Shown: piece by piece, positions 17,656 through 26,268 of the stretch
How the letters are laid out: each line of letters starts with the position of its first letter
How positions within the stretch are numbered: the first letter of the stretch is position 1
The notes under the pieces: model-generated
Seen by the model: only the letters and a program-made list of their open reading frames with translations
What the model was told of the DNA's origin: nothing
The model's database searches: none
Made by a program: the position numbers and the translations under genes
Source of the DNA: Persicobacter diffluens
GTDB taxonomy: Bacteria > Bacteroidota > Bacteroidia > Cytophagales > Cyclobacteriaceae
Assembly: GCF_036244895.1 (NCBI RefSeq)
Contig: NZ_BQKE01000002.1
Coordinates: 62,001-126,000, forward strand
DNA length: 64,000 bases
Reading direction: 5' to 3'

Positions 17656-20280
17656 ATGGAACGACCCTATTTTTTCAGATGGCCGCCGGTCATCCTTTTT
17701 TTGGTGGCGATGGCTAGCATGGCCTGGATGGGAAAGAAGAAAGCCTTTAAAATTGATAAAGCGTTTTTTAACAGCCTGACAAAGGACCGCGTAACTTCTG
17801 ACCCTTCGGTAGAATGGGTGAATTTTGGTCCGGGGATGTCGGGTTATAATGAAGAGTTTTGGTGTCATCCCACCGATCCCGATGTGATGTTCATGGGGCC
17901 GGATATGCATGTGGCCTATGGCAGTTGGGACGATGGAAAATCATGGCATTCCATCAAAGATTATGACGGGGACGGACAGTGTCTGGAAAGAGTGCATGAT
18001 ATCGCTTTTTCCCGTAAGAATCCTGATTTTGGTGTTGCCCTGGAAAGAAGGGGGAAGATATTTACCACCCATGATCGCGGAAGAAGCTGGGAATTGAAAC
18101 ATACGATTAAGCGGGAAGGAAAGAAGCATGCTTTTAATGCGCACACCAAAATTGCGATAGATCCTAATGATGATAATACCTGGTATATCGGTGCAGGAGA
18201 CTTCTGGAATGTGAAGCGCAATCACCGGTCGTTGAAGTTTATTCACGGTAAGATGGATCCCCGTGCAAGTTACGGTTATGTGTTGAAAACAAAGGATGGC
18301 GGCAAAAGCTGGAAAAAATTGGCCACGGATATTGCTCCGGACAGTCTGGATGTGGCGCGTATTTTAGTGAACCCCATGAATTCCCAGGAGGTGGTGATGG
18401 CCACCAATTATGGCTTTTTTCGCAGTACGGATGGTGGCAAAAAATGGCAGAAAAGTGGCAAAGGTCTGCCCAATAATTTACCCCGCGACCTGACAGCTTA
18501 TTATGATGAAGCCAAAGGAATTTATGAATTGTACCTGGTGGAGCAGGCGGTCTATCAGGCAGCGGGGAAATCCGTAAAAACTTCCGGAGGCGTATATAAA
18601 AGCCGCAATGGTGGGAAAAGCTGGGAGAATATTACCGGAGACCTTGGGGTGGACTTTAATCAGATTACCTCAAGTTTTCACAGGGGAAATTATCACCGCG
18701 TGATGAGCTATTGGTTTGGCGAAAATTCAAAAAAATTATACCCGGAATTCCCGGAAAATACTTATCCGATTTTCAATCGCATCGTGGTTAACCCGATTAA
18801 TAATCAGGAGATTTATCTGGTGATGAATCAGCGCCATGATAAGAGCTTCGGTCCCGGGGATGCCTGGAAAACAACCGACGGCGGAAAAAGCTGGAAGATT
18901 TGTGCGCGGGTGGGGGAGTACTGGCGGAAAGGAAAAGATAAAGCCTACTGGGAGGCCAAAGGATTTGACACCCATACGAATGTGAAATTTGCGCATTTGG
19001 AAAGATCCCTGCAGGAGGAGAATGAAATTCGAAATGGAAATCGGATGCTGGCCATTAATGCCAGAGGGGAAGTGTTTATGGGGATAAATCAGCAAACGAT
19101 ACGTTCCAATGACGGTGGAAAAAGCTGGGAGCAGGTGGATGATTTTGAAACGGAAGCAGGAAGCAATAAATGGGTAGGCCGCGGAGCCAGTAACCTCCCC
19201 GGGCGTTTCATGCTGTTGGAAAGCGGCAAAAAAGACCGCTATCTGTTATGCTCGGGAGAGCATGGCTTGTGGCAAACCGCTGATTTGGGGAATTATCCGG
19301 ACAAAGAGGCCGTGGCTGTGGAACAGATTGAAGGGCAGGTGCATGATCACAGCGGGAATCACGGCGCCCATTCGGTCTCTACGGTGGCGGTGCATCCTCA
19401 CAATCCGGATATCATTTACATCATTGGCTGGAGACAGGAACACCGTGGGAAATTGCGCAGAAGTATGGACGGTGGTAAAAGCTGGGAGAATATTGCCACC
19501 ATCTTTGAAGGGAACAATGGTAGTTGGCAGGCGATTGCTTTTCAGGCTTCGCTGATGATTGATCCTGATAATCCGGATAATATGTACTTCTGCACCATCA
19601 GGAAAGCCATCTCGGAAGTAGGAACATCGGCGAAGGAAAGTGTAATGACCAAAGGCGGTTATGGGGTTTATCGTTCCACTGACGGCGGATACAATTGGGC
19701 GTTGAGCAATTCCGGTTTGCCGGCCAAAGGCAGTGTGCGCCGCATGGTGATGGATCCGAAAGACTCGAAGAAAATTTTTGCCTGTCTGAATAAGCGGACC
19801 GCTAAAGATCCTGACGGATTGTATGTTTCCATCGATGGCGCTAAAAGCTGGAAGGCGATGGCCATTCCTTCGGAAATTCAGGGGGTGAATAATTTATTCA
19901 TTGATCGCCATTCGGGTGAAATGTATTTGTCTGCTGGTTTCCGTGATGGAAGCTATGAGAGTGGAGGCGTGTGGAAGAGTGATAATAATGGAAAAAGCTG
20001 GAAGAAATTTTTCTATGCGCCCTATGTGTGGCAGTGTGAGGTGTCGCCGGTAAATCCGGACATTATCGTGGTAAATGTGCCTTTGCAGGTGCCAGGCAAA
20101 AGAGATCAGTTTAAAAACCCGGGCATTTATCTGACTAAGGATGGCGGGCAGCATTGGGCAAGAATCAATAAAGGACTCGGACAGCCGGATAAAATGTCGG
20201 ATGTAAAGCCGGATCCTTATGATGAGCACCTGCTTTGGGCTGCTGCCTGGGGAAGTGGCTGGTTCAGGGCTAAAATTTAG
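17656..20280 (+). CDS. Secreted multi-Asp-box (BNR) beta-propeller protein
   Basis: The ATG at 17656 is chosen because it gives MERPYFFRWPPVILFLVAMASM, a membrane/signal segment; the open frame extends upstream without protein-like sequence. The 874-residue product carries twelve Asp-box motifs (SxDxGxxW type), for example SWDDGKSW, TKDGGKSW, STDGGKKW, SNDGGKSW, SMDGGKSW, STDGGYNW and TKDGGQHW, spread along the whole chain. This indicates one or two beta-propellers of the sortilin/Vps10 or GH74-like type. Such proteins in Bacteroidota act on or bind polysaccharides, but no catalytic residues can be assigned. A truncated, mutated paralogue lies at 48953-51617. A terminator follows at 20311. 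Confidence 0.8.
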   Translation: MERPYFFRWPPVILFLVAMASMAWMGKKKAFKIDKAFFNSLTKDRVTSDPSVEWVNFGPGMSGYNEEFWCHPTDPDVMFMGPDMHVAYGSWDDGKSWHSIKDYDGDGQCLERVHDIAFSRKNPDFGVALERRGKIFTTHDRGRSWELKHTIKREGKKHAFNAHTKIAIDPNDDNTWYIGAGDFWNVKRNHRSLKFIHGKMDPRASYGYVLKTKDGGKSWKKLATDIAPDSLDVARILVNPMNSQEVVMATNYGFFRSTDGGKKWQKSGKGLPNNLPRDLTAYYDEAKGIYELYLVEQAVYQAAGKSVKTSGGVYKSRNGGKSWENITGDLGVDFNQITSSFHRGNYHRVMSYWFGENSKKLYPEFPENTYPIFNRIVVNPINNQEIYLVMNQRHDKSFGPGDAWKTTDGGKSWKICARVGEYWRKGKDKAYWEAKGFDTHTNVKFAHLERSLQEENEIRNGNRMLAINARGEVFMGINQQTIRSNDGGKSWEQVDDFETEAGSNKWVGRGASNLPGRFMLLESGKKDRYLLCSGEHGLWQTADLGNYPDKEAVAVEQIEGQVHDHSGNHGAHSVSTVAVHPHNPDIIYIIGWRQEHRGKLRRSMDGGKSWENIATIFEGNNGSWQAIAFQASLMIDPDNPDNMYFCTIRKAISEVGTSAKESVMTKGGYGVYRSTDGGYNWALSNSGLPAKGSVRRMVMDPKDSKKIFACLNKRTAKDPDGLYVSIDGAKSWKAMAIPSEIQGVNNLFIDRHSGEMYLSAGFRDGSYESGGVWKSDNNGKSWKKFFYAPYVWQCEVSPVNPDIIVVNVPLQVPGKRDQFKNPGIYLTKDGGQHWARINKGLGQPDKMSDVKPDPYDEHLLWAAAWGSGWFRAKI

Positions 20281-20310
20281 AACATATACTGTAGTTTGTA
20301 ATACATTTGG

Positions 20311-20338
20311 GCAGGTCCGTACGGGGCCTGCTTTTTTT
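20311..20338 (+). terminator. Intrinsic terminator
   Basis: GCAGGTCC, loop GTACG, GGGCCTGC (one G-T wobble), then a run of seven T. It lies 31 nt after the propeller gene stop. Confidence 0.88.
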
Positions 20339-20360
20339 GTTTGGGGGGCAACAAGTAAAA

Positions 20361-20385
20361 ATTAAGCCGGATTATTCAGGTTTAA
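20361..20385 (+). repeat. Family B terminus remnant
   Basis: TTAAGCCGGATTATTCAGG is the left terminus of family B; the element is interrupted immediately by the family A copy at 20386. Confidence 0.6.
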
Positions 20386-20546
20386 GAGCGGGTTTAAAAG
20401 CCAAAATTCGCATCGAAAATTTGACATATTGCAGAAGCGATACCCGATTATTTTGAGAGAATAGCATCGCTATTGTGGAGGAATTATCCAAAATCGCTTC
20501 CAATAATTCGAATTTGTAATCGGGTGGTGTGCTTTTAAAGATGCTC
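20386..20546 (+). repeat. Family A palindromic repeat
   Basis: Full copy: GAGCGGGTTTAAAAGCC at the left, GCAGAAGCGATACCCGATT, AATAGCATCGCTATT centre, CAAAATCGCTTCCAATAATT, and GGTGTGCTTTTAAAGATGCTC at the right. Confidence 0.92.
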
Positions 20547-20638
20547 ATAGTAATCGTAGGGGTTCCATCTGTATCGGTTACGGTCTTTTCATTGCTTTGG
20601 ATGGAGAAGGGGATACGGAACGATCATGGAGCGGTGAA

Positions 20639-20712
20639 TCCCGGGCGAAGGGACCAAGGCGGAGGCGAAGCCGTTTGTTGGAGCTCATTCGGGACGGGCA
20701 CTGCTTTGGCCG
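20639..20712 (+). repeat. Family C GC-rich repeat
   Basis: CCCGGGCGAAGGGACC, GGCGGAGGCGAAGCCG, GTTGGAGCTC and CGGGACGGGC. The same order of blocks recurs at 21001 and, inverted, at 54790-54930. Confidence 0.65.
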
Positions 20713-20716
20713 GCGA

Positions 20717-20940
20717 TTTAACCCAAATTATTCACCGTTAAATTTATCAACCAAGCATAAGTAGTTTAAATTCAAGCCTTTAAAGCTTATTTTTTTGAAT
20801 TATAATAGCCCCAATTTGGGCAAGCTTGCTTTCTCCTCATTCCTCTGTTTCGTTGGAAAAAACTCGAAATAGGAAAAATTCCTTCATTTTTTCCGCCTTA
20901 CAGCTAAAGGAGGATTTATGCAGGAATAATCCGGCTTAAT
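20717..20940 (-). repeat. Family B repeat
   Basis: Complete inverted copy: TTTAACCCAAATTATTCACCG at the left, CCCCAATTTGGGCAAGCTTGC in the middle, CGCCTTACAGCTAAAGGAGG, and GGAATAATCCGGCTTAA at the right. Very similar to the copy at 21241-21465. Confidence 0.92.
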
Positions 20941-21000
20941 AATGTTCGGCTGGCTGGTTGAATGTCCTGTGATTACGGCTTGAATATCGAAGGACGGAAC

Positions 21001-21160
21001 CCCCGGGCCAGGGATAGAGGCGGAGGCGTTAGCCGGTTGTGGAGCTCTTTTTCGGCTGGCAGGCAATGGGAAAACATCGCTTCTGTCGGACGAAAAAAGC
21101 GACCGCCGAAAGCCCGGTGCGCTGTGGCGCAGGCCCCATATAAAAATCGTAATTCCATTA
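21001..21160 (+). repeat. Family C GC-rich repeat, longer copy
   Basis: CCCCGGGCCAGGGATAGAGG, CGGAGGCGTTAGCCGG, GTGGAGCTCTTTTTCGGC, GGCAGG, then CGACCGCCGAAAGCCCGG and GGCGCAGGCCCC. Several short self-complementary blocks suggest a folded RNA. Its position in a spacer with no coding frame supports a non-coding role. Confidence 0.6.
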
Positions 21161-21240
21161 CCTTTACTTTTTGGAGCTCATCATAAGGCTGTTTAATGAA
21201 AATTCCTTTGGGTGATTGGTGGTTAAAAGCTGGACTCTGT

Positions 21241-21465
21241 TTTTAGCCCGAATTATTCACCGCTAGATTTAGTAAGTCGCCTTAACTTGCTTAATATTAA
21301 ACCCCTACATTTGTGTCTACTGATTTTTTAAAGCCCCAATTTGGGCAAGCTTGCTTTCTCCTCCTTCATCTGTTTCGTTGGAAAAAACTCGAAATAGGAA
21401 AAATTCCTTCATTTTTTCCGCCTTACAGCTAAACGAGGATTTAAGCACGAATAATCCGGCTTAAA
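21241..21465 (-). repeat. Family B repeat
   Basis: Complete inverted copy: TTTTAGCCCGAATTATTCACC at the left, GCCCCAATTTGGGCAAGC, GCTTTCTCCTCCTTCATCTG, CGCCTTACAGCTAAACGAGG, ACGAATAATCCGGCTTAA at the right. The middle 100 nt is almost identical to the copy at 20717. Confidence 0.92.
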
Positions 21466-21686
21466 CCTGCCCGTACCGAATAGCGACTTCCGCGAGCCCG
21501 GCCGAATTTATGAGGCGCCCCAATTTACTAAAGTGATCAGTTTTTGATTTGGTGAAATCAACTAATATCAATAAATGATAAGGTGATGTTGTTTTTAAAA
21601 CAAATTATATTTTGAAAATATTGATATGGGTGGTTAATTGAGTTAATATTATTTTAATATCTACCTATAACTTTCCGCTAAACTTG

Positions 21687-23126
21687 ATGAAGTTCTTTAA
21701 AAATCTTAACCTGTTTCATTATGCTTTATTGCCTGTTTTTGTATTACTGTTTGGACTGAGTATGGCCGCTTTGTTGGTGGATGCATGGTGGATCCGGCAG
21801 GTGATATTGGGGTTCACTTTATTATTGCTGGCTATGCAGTTCTTTATTTTTGTGAAGTTGTCTGGCCAGCTTCGGCAGGTGGTTATCGCTTTGGATGATT
21901 TTCTGATTTCGGCCTCCGGTGGCCGGCCTGCAGCCTATGCCAATGGCTTTTCGTTTTTACAGGAGGGCTTAAAGTTGGTGAAGGAGAATTATCAGGGCAT
22001 TGAGGAGAAAAGCCGGCAGTTGGAGGCGGGGAATTATGAAATGCTTTCGGAGCAGACCGCCGGGGTGGCCGGGAGGTTGAATCGCCTGGGGGAAGAAATG
22101 AAGGTGCTGATGGCCGGAGAGCAGGAGCGCAGGAAGACGGCGGAAATGAATGCGGCCTTTTCCCGACTATTGCATGAGGAACGCAATTCCAAATCCCTGA
22201 ATGATCAGGCCCTGAAGCATGTCCTAAAAAATCTGACTGCGGTGCAGGGCGCACTTTATCAGTATGATTCAGAGGTAGAAGCTTTGGAAATGATCGCCTG
22301 CTATGCTTATGACCGGAAAAAGTATTTGCATAAGAAAATTGAGGTTGGAGAAGGAATGGTCGGGCAGGCCTGGCTGGAACAGGAAGATATTTACCTGACG
22401 GATATTCCGGAGGAATTTTTGGAGATTACTTCCGGCCTCGGAGAAGCGCTTCCCCGGAATTTGATTTTGAAGGTGCTGAAGAATCAGGAGGAGGTAATTG
22501 GGGTTTTGGAACTGGCGGCTTTTCAGCTTTGGAATGCCTCGGAAATGGAATTTTTGCAATATGCGGCGGAGCAATTGGCGGCAGTGCTTTTGGCCAATCG
22601 GGAATCGGATAAAAATGTCCGGATGTTGCAGGAAATGACCGTACTTACCAATCAAATGAAGTCACAGGAGGAGACACTGCAGCAGCATATGGAGCAGCTT
22701 CATGACTCGCAGGTGGAATTGGAGCATTCGGAAAAACAGACCAAGCGGAATAATCAACTGCTTCAAACCCTGGTAGCGACGATCCCGCTTCCTTTGTTTG
22801 TGAAAGATGATAATTTCCGATACGCCATGGTAAATGATGCGCAGGCTGCGCTTTTAGGATTTGAGGTGAAGGATTTGTTAGGCTTAAGTGATGCTGACAT
22901 TATCGATGATGCAGAGGAGAAAGCCATGATTTTTCAGTCGGACCAAAATATTATTGAGCAGAATAAAGAGGTGGTATTGGATGCGCAGGCCATCAGCCTG
23001 GCCAACGGGCAAACCAAATATATGAAAACCATCAAGACGCCTTTCCGGAATGAATTAACGGGTAAAATGAATATTCTGGGGATATCCATTCCGATACCTA
23101 AACCGGTTCCTCAAACGGTAGGATGA
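21687..23126 (+). CDS. Membrane-anchored GAF-PAS sensory protein without output domain
   Basis: The 479-residue protein starts at the ATG at 21687 (a TTG one codon earlier is also in frame). Two membrane segments lie within residues 8-60, followed by a helical linker (60-165), a GAF domain at about 170-310 (VGEGMVGQAWLEQEDIYLTD, VLELAAFQLW), a coiled coil (315-355) and a PAS domain (about 360-465; IPLPLFVKDDNFRYAMVND, GLSDADIID, GQTKYMKT). It ends soon after the PAS domain and has no histidine kinase, GGDEF or methyl-accepting module. It may act through partner proteins or be a decayed kinase. A large hairpin follows, shared with the convergent barrel gene. Confidence 0.82.
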   Translation: MKFFKNLNLFHYALLPVFVLLFGLSMAALLVDAWWIRQVILGFTLLLLAMQFFIFVKLSGQLRQVVIALDDFLISASGGRPAAYANGFSFLQEGLKLVKENYQGIEEKSRQLEAGNYEMLSEQTAGVAGRLNRLGEEMKVLMAGEQERRKTAEMNAAFSRLLHEERNSKSLNDQALKHVLKNLTAVQGALYQYDSEVEALEMIACYAYDRKKYLHKKIEVGEGMVGQAWLEQEDIYLTDIPEEFLEITSGLGEALPRNLILKVLKNQEEVIGVLELAAFQLWNASEMEFLQYAAEQLAAVLLANRESDKNVRMLQEMTVLTNQMKSQEETLQQHMEQLHDSQVELEHSEKQTKRNNQLLQTLVATIPLPLFVKDDNFRYAMVNDAQAALLGFEVKDLLGLSDADIIDDAEEKAMIFQSDQNIIEQNKEVVLDAQAISLANGQTKYMKTIKTPFRNELTGKMNILGISIPIPKPVPQTVG

Positions 23127-23158
23127 TTTTGTTGGATGAATCGTGATTGGTGGTTTTT

Positions 23159-23220
23159 CCCATTGACGCATCGCCCGCAGAGACGCATGCGATGCGTCTC
23201 TGTGGTGATGCGTCAATGGG
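23159..23220. terminator. Long nested palindrome between convergent genes
   Basis: Outer arms CCCATTGACGCATC (23159-23172) and GATGCGTCAATGGG (23207-23220) are perfect over 14 bp. Inner arms CAGAGACGCAT (23178-23188) and ATGCGTCTCTG (23192-23202) are perfect over 11 bp with a 3-nt loop. It lies 32 nt after the GAF-PAS gene and 11 nt after the convergent barrel gene, suitable for a bidirectional terminator. The GAGACGC...GCGTCTC core resembles hairpins repeated in many bacterial genomes. Confidence 0.8.
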
Positions 23221-23231
23221 GGTGTATGTTT

Positions 23232-26105
23232 TTAATTCATCATCATCCGCATGGTATCCCGGTCAGGCATGCCGCGGGGACGTTTCGGTGGCCGGAAATC
23301 TGACAGATTATAGGTAAAGGTCAGCATGGCATATTGGGTCAGCACGGTGGAGTAGGTGTCTTCAATATAACTTTCCGAGACCGTCCGGGCGATGGACTGA
23401 TTCTGATTCAGGATATCATAGACCGAAAGACTGATTTCCCCTCTATTATTTTTAAGTACCTGCGCACCAATATTGGCCGAGAGCAGGAATATGCTGGGGT
23501 CATCTCCCGTATCTAATCCGTTGTACATCAACAGTCGCCCGGTGCCGCCTATAAAGAAGCGATCCAGAAATCGCTGGCGGTACTTCAGCTGCAAACTGTG
23601 CTGAAAGTAGTTGTTATTACTGTTGGCCTGCAATTCATTATTAATCATATAATAGTTGGTGCTCCAGGACAGGTTAAAGTCCACATCTTCACTGATATTG
23701 GAACTTAACTTAATGGATTGGCCAATCAAACCATTGTGGGTGTAGGCCTGCACATTATTGGTAAGTCCCACCTGTCGGGTGTACTGTCCATTGGTGGTGA
23801 GCGTCAGGTTGGAACGCAATACTTCCACCGGAAATCCATAGGAGACTGTTGCCCGGCTATTGAAATATCCATCCAGGTTAACCGACTGCGTAATGGTCGT
23901 TCCTCGCGCAATCTGTGTACCATCGGCCAGGGTGGTATCACTTTGAGCAATCCAGGTGGCGGTGGAAATTTTGTCCTGAGTGGTGGTCGCAGACAGGTTA
24001 GCAAAGAAAAACTGCCCATTTTCGGGGCTGAATTTACGATAGTTCAGACGAAAGACATTGCTCATTTCCTGTTGAAGTTCAGGATTTCCAAGTGAGACAT
24101 TCAATGGGTCACTCATATCCACGATGTCCTGCAAATTATTGATAGAGGGCAGACTGGTTTGCGTATTATATGTGATGCGCAATCGGCTCCTTCTGGAAGG
24201 ACGGTAACTAAAACTGGCCTCTGGCAATACATTATGAAACTGGTAGTGATAATCTCCGCTATGTGGATAAATACTGCTGTTCTGCATGTCGGTCATCTGA
24301 TAGGCCACACCGGTAGCAAAGGTTACAGTGCGGTTGGACCATTGGTAGCGGGTAAATGGGCGGTGTCGTAAACTATTACTTTCAAAAACATTTGATTGCT
24401 GTTCCAGGATTTCGTCATACTCCCCACTTTCATAATTAAAAGCCCGGCTGTAGGTATCCGCATTATTTTCATTGTAAGCTACATTATACCCCAACTGCAG
24501 CATTCCATATTTTCCAATGGGTTCTGTATAGGAAGTATTGGCCGACATACCCCATTGGCGGGTGTCGGATTCCGTCTGCTGGTCTGTAGTATCGGAAACA
24601 AACATCCCATTTTGGATTTGCTGGGTCAGCGCCCAGTCATTACTCAATCCACTACTGGTATAGGCGGTATTGGTCAGATTCACCGAGAAAGTACGGCGGT
24701 CTTTTTTAAATTTATGTCGGTATAAAATACTGTTACTGAAATTAACCCCTGCCTTGTCTGAATAACTTTCGTTGTCTGAATAGTTCAGGGTATCTCCCTC
24801 ATCCAGATAGGTCACCTGCTCCCAGTGGTCAATATTGTCATAGTTTTGAAAGCTGATCGTCGGTTGGATGAGAATGGAATTCCGATCATTGATTTTATTT
24901 TCCAATCGGGCGGTCAGTCGGTGATTCACATTATTACTTTCGGAAACAGAATTTTGATCCATCCGCTGATTATCCATATCACTCAGGATGTATTCCCGAA
25001 AGCTGTACTGTTCCAGTACGGTATTTTTGCTGTTGAAAAAGTAAGAGGCTGTGACGTCCCAGTTTTTTCCCCATTTGTCGGTATAGTTTACCCCCAGCGC
25101 ATTAGTCTGCGAAATTCCGTTATTATTGTTGGACAGGAAATTTTGTGACTGGTCCATCATCGAACTCATCCCTCCTCCGCCACCGCGGCCACCTTGCCCC
25201 CGGCGTCCCCGGCCTCCGCCACCAATCGCTCCCATAATATCCTGCATGGAGAAATTCTGTTCATTGATATTATTACTCATTCCCAGGATGGAAATACGCT
25301 GGTCGCCCTTGAATAAGTTCAGACTTCCACTGGCCGTGTAACGGTTGTCTGTTCCGTAACCCAGGGTACCCTTACCAAACTTTCCATACTGCTTACTCTT
25401 ATTGGTGATGATATTCAATACCTTATTCCGATCTCCGTCATCAAATCCGGTGAAGCGTGCCTGCTCACTCTGCTCATCAATCATCTCCACCTTCTCAATA
25501 ATTTCTACCGGAAGGTTTTGCAGTGCAATTTTAGGGTCATCCCCGAAGAAAGGTTTGCCATCCACCAACACTTTTTTGACTTCCTCTCCCTGTGCGGTTA
25601 CGTTGCCGGAAAGGTCCACATCGATACCAGGCAGCTTGGAAATCAAATCCTCCGCCACGGCTTCAGGTCTCGTTTTATAGGCGGCAGCCATAAAAACGGT
25701 GGTGTCTTCTTTTACTTCCATGGCCACCGTCTGCCCGATGATTTCCAGCGTATCCAATACCATGGTCGTGGCCGGCAGGTTAATGGTGGGTACTGCGTTT
25801 CGTTTTCCGGATTCAAAATATAATATTCCGGTCCAGGGGGAATAACCCAGGAACTGCGCCTGCAATTTATACTTTCCACCAGAGGGAATGGTGAATTCAA
25901 AATTCCCCTCCGCATCGGCGATGGTTTGTTGTGGCTTTTCGCCTTCCTTATCCACAGGCGTTAGTAAGAGAAAGGCCCCCTCCAAAGGTTGGCCGGCCAC
26001 ATCCGAAAAAATATTTCCAATCACCCTGGCAGAGGTGGTCTTTTGCGCTTGCGCCAAACTGCTGGCCGCCAGTAAAAGTAAAAAGAGCAGGTATCGTTTC
26101 ATCAT
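23232..26105 (-). CDS. Outer-membrane beta-barrel protein with carboxypeptidase-like N-terminal domain
   Basis: A TonB-receptor-like outer-membrane protein of 957 residues. It has a signal peptide (MKRYLLFLLLLAASSLAQAQ), a CarboxypepD_reg-like domain at about 26-115 (VIGNIFSDVAGQPLEGAF), a plug-like segment (AEDLISKLPGIDVDLSGNV, VLVDGKPFFGDDP) and a long beta-rich barrel of the OMP_b-brl type. A loop near residues 288-312 is almost pure Gly/Arg, and the C-terminus is Met/Arg rich. Members of this group may carry peptides, metals or other ligands; the cargo is unknown. The upstream neighbour on the same strand is a winged-helix membrane regulator, but a terminator and an A-repeat end lie between them. 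Confidence 0.88.
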   Translation of the reverse strand: MMKRYLLFLLLLAASSLAQAQKTTSARVIGNIFSDVAGQPLEGAFLLLTPVDKEGEKPQQTIADAEGNFEFTIPSGGKYKLQAQFLGYSPWTGILYFESGKRNAVPTINLPATTMVLDTLEIIGQTVAMEVKEDTTVFMAAAYKTRPEAVAEDLISKLPGIDVDLSGNVTAQGEEVKKVLVDGKPFFGDDPKIALQNLPVEIIEKVEMIDEQSEQARFTGFDDGDRNKVLNIITNKSKQYGKFGKGTLGYGTDNRYTASGSLNLFKGDQRISILGMSNNINEQNFSMQDIMGAIGGGGRGRRGQGGRGGGGGMSSMMDQSQNFLSNNNNGISQTNALGVNYTDKWGKNWDVTASYFFNSKNTVLEQYSFREYILSDMDNQRMDQNSVSESNNVNHRLTARLENKINDRNSILIQPTISFQNYDNIDHWEQVTYLDEGDTLNYSDNESYSDKAGVNFSNSILYRHKFKKDRRTFSVNLTNTAYTSSGLSNDWALTQQIQNGMFVSDTTDQQTESDTRQWGMSANTSYTEPIGKYGMLQLGYNVAYNENNADTYSRAFNYESGEYDEILEQQSNVFESNSLRHRPFTRYQWSNRTVTFATGVAYQMTDMQNSSIYPHSGDYHYQFHNVLPEASFSYRPSRRSRLRITYNTQTSLPSINNLQDIVDMSDPLNVSLGNPELQQEMSNVFRLNYRKFSPENGQFFFANLSATTTQDKISTATWIAQSDTTLADGTQIARGTTITQSVNLDGYFNSRATVSYGFPVEVLRSNLTLTTNGQYTRQVGLTNNVQAYTHNGLIGQSIKLSSNISEDVDFNLSWSTNYYMINNELQANSNNNYFQHSLQLKYRQRFLDRFFIGGTGRLLMYNGLDTGDDPSIFLLSANIGAQVLKNNRGEISLSVYDILNQNQSIARTVSESYIEDTYSTVLTQYAMLTFTYNLSDFRPPKRPRGMPDRDTMRMMMN

Positions 26106-26187
26106 GAATTTTATTTGTTACGAAGAAACAGCACCTGAATTGAAGGGGAAATTTTTTTCAACGAACGACAGGGGAAAATCAATGAAA

Positions 26188-26219
26188 GGGGCCTTGTGAA
26201 CTCAATTGCACAAGGCCCC
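26188..26219 (-). terminator. Terminator hairpin after the winged-helix regulator
   Basis: GGGGCCTTGTG (26188-26198) and CACAAGGCCCC (26209-26219) form a perfect 11-bp stem with a 10-nt loop. On the minus strand it is followed by TTTCATTGATTTT. It lies between the regulator stop (26267) and the barrel gene start (26105). Confidence 0.75.
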
Positions 26220-26224
26220 GTCCT

Positions 26225-26268
26225 GGATTCAAATTTTCGTTATGAATTTTGGCTTTTAAATACGCTCT
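26225..26268 (-). repeat. Family A end fragment at a stop codon
   Basis: TTCAAATTTTCGTTATGAAT and GGCTTTTAAATACGCTC are one arm of family A. The final C of the GCTC tip is part of the TAG stop codon (26267-26269) of the regulator gene. Only this arm is present. Confidence 0.7.
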
